Positions 61,068 to 64,000 of a stretch of DNA of 64,000 nucleotides are shown here, piece by piece. The notes under the pieces are model-generated. The model was not told where the DNA came from and searched no databases. It saw only the letters and a list, made by a program, of their open reading frames with translations. This DNA comes from Asanoa ishikariensis. GTDB lineage: Bacteria > Actinomycetota > Actinomycetes > Mycobacteriales > Micromonosporaceae. Every line of letters starts with the position of its first letter. Position 1 is the stretch's first letter. The stretch is taken from the NCBI RefSeq assembly GCF_900107455.1, contig NZ_FNQB01000005.1, positions 496,001 to 560,000 of the forward strand, in the 5' to 3' direction. The position numbers and the translations under genes are program-made.

Positions 61068-62378
61068 GTGACCAACAGAGACGACCTCGACCTGACCGAG
61101 CCACCAGGTCCCGCCACCATAGGCCCGGAGCCGACAAGTCTGTGGCGCAACGGCGACTTCCTCAGGTTCTGGACGGGCGAGAGCCTGTCGCTGCTCGGGA
61201 CCCAGGTCACGAACCTCGCCTTGCCCTTGACCGCGATCTATGCCTTCGGTGCCAGCGACGAGCAGATCGGCCTCCTGCGATTCCTGCAGCTGGCGCCGTA
61301 CCTGGGGCTCGCGCTGCTCTTCGGTGTCTGGGTCGATCGCTCGCGCCGCAAGCCGATTATGCTGGCCGCGAACCTCACCCGGATGGTCCTTCTCCTGCTG
61401 ATCCCGTTGCTCTACTGGCGTGACGCGCTGAGCATGACACCGCTCCTGGTCATCGCCTGCCTCATCGGCTGCGCGTCGGTGCTGTTCGACGTGAGCTGGA
61501 TGTCGTACGTGCCGACGCTCGTCAAAGAGCCGACGATGTACGTCGAGGCCAACGCGAAGATGGGCATCAGCACCTCGACAGCGGAGGTTGCCGGACCCGG
61601 CCTCGCCGTCCTACTAGTCGCGGCACTCACGGCGCCGATAGTGCTGATCTCCCAGGTCCTCACCTACCTGGTCTCGGTGGTGACGCTGCTGCTCATCCGG
61701 ACCCGGGAATCGCCTCCCCCCCCGCCCGGGCGGGCCAGACACCTCGGCCGCGAACTGCGCGACGGCCTCACGTGGGTCCTCCGGAACCCGATCCTGCGGT
61801 GGCTCACCTTCGTCGGATTCTGTTGCAACTTCTCGATGATCACCGTTTGGACCATGTTCCTGCTCTACGGCACACGCGATCTGCAGCTCGCCTCCACGAC
61901 CCTTGGAGCCATCACCACCGCATCGCTCGGCGGGCTGGCCGGGGCAGTGATCTCGCGGAAAGTCATCGAAAGGTTCCGGATCGGCCACGTCTACCTCGTG
62001 TCCCAATCGGCGCTCCTGCTCGGTCCGGCCCTGATCGCCGCCGCGGCCGGTCCACGTCCGCTGATGGTCGGCATGTTCATCCTCTCCTTCTTCACCACCC
62101 ATCTCGGCCTCGGCGTCGCTGGCGTCGTCGTCGTCAGTCTCCAGCAGACCTCCACTCCACAGTGGATGATGGGCCGGATGACAGCGGTGTTTCGCACGCT
62201 GCTGTTCGGTGGAGGCGCCCTGGGCGGGCTCTTCGCCGGGATGCTCTCCGGCGCGATCGGCGCTCACAACGCCCTAACCGTGGCAGCCGTCGGTTCGGCT
62301 GCGGTCGTCGTCGCGCTCGTCCTCTCGCCGGTGAGCCGGCTCCGCGCACTTCCAGCACCAGTGAGGACCACGCCATGA
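61068..62378 (+). CDS. MFS exporter (MFS_3/EntS-like)
   Basis: 436 residues from the GTG at 61068, which has GGAG about 7 nt upstream; the ORF is open from 60921 but the earlier part is not coding. Twelve hydrophobic helices; the loop after TM2 reads VWVDRSRRKPIMLAANLTRM (motif A-like), with GLLRFLQLAPYLGLALLFG before it. The family (EntS/macrolide efflux) exports siderophores or antibiotics. Its stop overlaps the next gene's ATG by 4 bp (ATGA), so the two were once an operon. Intact. Confidence 0.9.
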   Translation: MTNRDDLDLTEPPGPATIGPEPTSLWRNGDFLRFWTGESLSLLGTQVTNLALPLTAIYAFGASDEQIGLLRFLQLAPYLGLALLFGVWVDRSRRKPIMLAANLTRMVLLLLIPLLYWRDALSMTPLLVIACLIGCASVLFDVSWMSYVPTLVKEPTMYVEANAKMGISTSTAEVAGPGLAVLLVAALTAPIVLISQVLTYLVSVVTLLLIRTRESPPPPPGRARHLGRELRDGLTWVLRNPILRWLTFVGFCCNFSMITVWTMFLLYGTRDLQLASTTLGAITTASLGGLAGAVISRKVIERFRIGHVYLVSQSALLLGPALIAAAAGPRPLMVGMFILSFFTTHLGLGVAGVVVVSLQQTSTPQWMMGRMTAVFRTLLFGGGALGGLFAGMLSGAIGAHNALTVAAVGSAAVVVALVLSPVSRLRALPAPVRTTP

Positions 62379-62815
62379 ATGCCGACCTGCCCAAGGTCGA
62401 GTTGCACATCCACTTTGACCAGACCGCTAGCTATGGCCGTCGCCGCACTCGCCCCCGAAATCACTCTGGCCGAGTACCGCCAAGACTTCGTGGGACCCGC
62501 GCGATGCGCGGACCTGGCCGACTTCCTCACCAGGCCGCCGAGATTCGTTTCCCTCCTTCAAGGCGAGCGCGGCCTACGAATGTTCGTCGAGGACCTGTTC
62601 GACCAACTGATACGCGACAGCGTCATCTACGTCGAGATCCGCTTCGCCCCATTGCTGCACACCGAACGGTCCCTCACACCCGAGACGGCTGTCGCGATCG
62701 TCCCGCAAGCCACCGCCGAGGCCATCGCCGCGCCGGTGTCGAGGCGCGCCTCATCCTGTGTTCCCTCCGCCACTTCAGCCCCGAGCAGAGTGCCCATACC
62801 GTACGTCTCGTAACG
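62375..62815 (+). pseudogene. Adenosine-deaminase-like protein, frameshifted and truncated
   Basis: From the ATG at 62375: MNADLPKVELHIHFD holds the metal-binding HxH motif of adenosine deaminases, but the frame is lost about 15 residues later. A second frame continues with AALAPEITLAEYRQDFVGPA, DFLTRPPRFVSLLQGERGLR and YVEIRFAPLLHTERSLTPET; a third frame gives EARLILCSLRHFSPEQSAHT. The catalytic Glu/His/Asp motifs of the second half are absent. So the gene is a truncated relic of a purine/adenosine deaminase coupled to the MFS exporter. Confidence 0.75.
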
Positions 62816-63178
62816 GAGCGGCGCTCGAGGCCGGCGATCGCATGGACGAGGCACGGTCGGGCAGCGACGCTCGCGGGTCTTAGACCCCACCTCGGCCACA
62901 GGTTTGGAGATGGCGTAACAACGCGGCCGCGGGACATCCCTTCCGCTGCCGAGGTGACTGGGGGCGGCGCGGCCGGTCTGCCCAGCCAGTTCTTTCTCGT
63001 CTGGAGCGGGCTAGCGTTGTCCGCCGCCGACGATCGCCTCTTCCTCGCGGCCGTTGACTGGTTCGCGACGGCGGAGTTCGGGCCCGTAGTGGGCACGGTC
63101 GGCGTCGTGATCGGATCGTTCGCCGTTGGCGTGGCCGTGTGCAGGGCGCAAGCTAATCAGGTGTAGTGGAGGAATTTG
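62816..63178. other. Region without a confident gene
   Basis: One plus frame ends at 63166 with a hydrophobic stretch (AADDRLFLAAVDWFATAEFG, PVVGTVGVVIGSFAVGVAV) that resembles the end of a small membrane protein, but its upstream part is the shadow of other genes and no start can be supported. Confidence 0.3.
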
Positions 63179-63670
63179 GTGTCGTCTGCCTCAGGATCGA
63201 TTCGACGAGCGCGTCCCCCCGATCTGCCGAGGTTGGTGGAACTGGCCGCCGAGCATGCCGTGTAGTAACGCGCCGCCGCGCCAGCCGACGACCTTGCGGA
63301 TCGACTTCAAGAGGTGCTTTCCGCCGCACCCGTGCCGCGGTTGCACTGCCTGGTCGCGGAAGTCCGTGGGGAGGTGGTCGGATACGCCACCTGCGCCCTC
63401 GAGATGTCGACCTGGGCCGGGCGCGAGTACCTGCACATGGATTGCCTATTCCTTCGCGACGGCTACCGCGGCGCCGGGTTGGGCGCCCAACTCGTTGACG
63501 CCGTCTTGGCGGTGGCACGGCATTTTGGCGTGGCCGCGGCGGAATGGCAGACGCCTCCATGGAACGCCGGCGCCGTACGCTTCTACGAGCGACTCGGCGG
63601 CCGAGCGCGGCCCAAGGTCCGCTTCACCTTGACCACGTCCGACGCGACGCCCCCGGTACGCGACGAATAG
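63179..63670 (+). pseudogene. GNAT acetyltransferase interrupted by TAG TAA
   Basis: In one frame, from the GTG at 63179: SSASGSIRRARPPDLPRLVE and LAAEHAV, then two consecutive stop codons (TAG TAA, 63263-63268), then RAAAPADDLADRLQEVL and the full remaining GNAT core: LVAEVRGEVVGYATCALEMS, LFLRDGYRGAGLGAQLVDAV (acetyl-CoA site), WNAGAVRFYERLGG. The frame is the same before and after the stops, so the interruption is by substitution or a multiple-of-three change. A start at the GTG at 63314 would give a 118-residue protein without the first strand and helices. Confidence 0.75.
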
Positions 63671-63684
63671 CTTCCACGCTGTCC

Positions 63685-64000
63685 TTACTGCTGGGCTGAG
63701 AAGGTCGGCATCCGCTGTTGAATGCGTTGATCTTGCGCCCGACGATCTGGCTCACCTCCAAGAGTGGGTAGCGGACGACGGGGCTGCGTCCTAATTTCGT
63801 GATGAAGGCTCTGCGGCATAACGCGTTGGGTCGGAACGAACGACACCGCCGGATGGATCACCCCATCCAGATCGGTGCACTCTTTCCACTGACTTGACCG
63901 GGCTGGGTCGACGCTGGCCGGCAACTCCTAGCCGGGCTCGAACTGGCAGTCGGCGATGTCAACCATGCCGGTGGGGTCGGCGGACGGCCGATCGAGCTAC
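63685..64000 (-). pseudogene. Hypothetical protein running off the window, interrupted by TAG
   Basis: On the minus strand one frame runs in from the window edge (SADPTGMVDIADCQFEPG), meets a TAG at about 63928-63930, and continues in the same frame with ELPASVDPARSSQWKECTDL, DGVIHPAVSFVPTQRVMPQS to 63685. Either it is a nonsense-mutated gene or the part after the TAG is a separate ORF. Family unknown. Confidence 0.3.

Noticed and set aside
61772-63166. A 464-residue plus-strand frame across the end of the MFS gene and beyond
   Set aside because: Out of frame with the exporter over most of its length; only the third-frame piece of the adenosine deaminase relic inside it is meaningful.
39552-63930. 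The idea that TAG is recoded to an amino acid, since several genes have in-frame TAG codons
   Set aside because: TAG also ends intact genes here (TetR at 22849, MarR at 60861), and the interrupted genes carry other damage such as TAA or frameshifts, so plain gene decay is simpler.
1-64000. tRNA, rRNA or CRISPR arrays
   Set aside because: I looked for GTTCGA-type T-loops with matching acceptor stems and for regularly spaced repeats; no convincing candidate was found. A tRNA or CRISPR program should be run to confirm.

Overview
The base composition (well above 65% GC in most genes), the frequent GTG/TTG starts, the regulator families (PadR, SARP/BTAD, HxlR, MarR, WHIB-free) and the secreted LamG/RHS proteins point to a soil actinomycete with a large genome, plausibly a Micromonosporaceae-like or related filamentous genus. 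The genus cannot be fixed from the sequence alone. No rRNA, tRNA, CRISPR array or core metabolic operon was seen, so this looks like an accessory part of the chromosome.

Layout. 0-6.5 kb: the end of a TPR protein, a SAM methyltransferase, unknown proteins, remnants of a CYTH adenylate cyclase and a thymidylate-kinase-like protein, and a DUF998 membrane protein. 6.9-18.4 kb: the most striking part, two giant divergent genes. One is a 2109-residue secreted RHS/YD-repeat polymorphic toxin on the minus strand; the other is a 1617-residue secreted DNRLRE/LamG protein with three C-terminal repeats on the plus strand. They share a 270-bp promoter region. 18.4-27 kb: a ruined ABC transporter, a PadR/membrane-protein operon, ruined IS5-type insertion sequences, a TetR/GyrI-like pair, a YCII protein, a diguanylate cyclase and a multicopper oxidase fragment. 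27-34 kb: a RibD-type reductase, a SARP regulator overlapping a DHA2 efflux pump, an ArsR/AHSA1 operon and a MarR gene with a double operator. 34-49 kb: HxlR/quinone-reductase, MerR/old-yellow-enzyme, YceI, STAS, a Tat-exported beta-helix protein, small zinc-ribbon proteins, and many broken genes (DNA ligase, YdeI/OmdA-like, a second HxlR). 49-55 kb: a 1789-residue kinase-ATPase-TPR-GAF-GAF-GGDEF signalling protein next to a damaged SSB gene. 55-64 kb: remnants (ABC-2 permease, GT2, GNAT, adenosine deaminase), a second copy of the small membrane protein found at 3.4 kb, an SGNH hydrolase, an oxidoreductase/MarR divergent pair with three operators, and an MFS exporter.

Two themes tie the window together. 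First, many one-regulator/one-effector units (oxidoreductase, efflux pump, membrane protein) sit beside likely operators; several of these transcripts look leaderless, with a -10 box about 6-8 nt before the start codon. Second, about 20 genes are truncated, frameshifted or interrupted by stop codons. The three giant genes (16.6 kb together) are uninterrupted, which argues for real gene decay and gene turnover rather than uniformly poor sequence.
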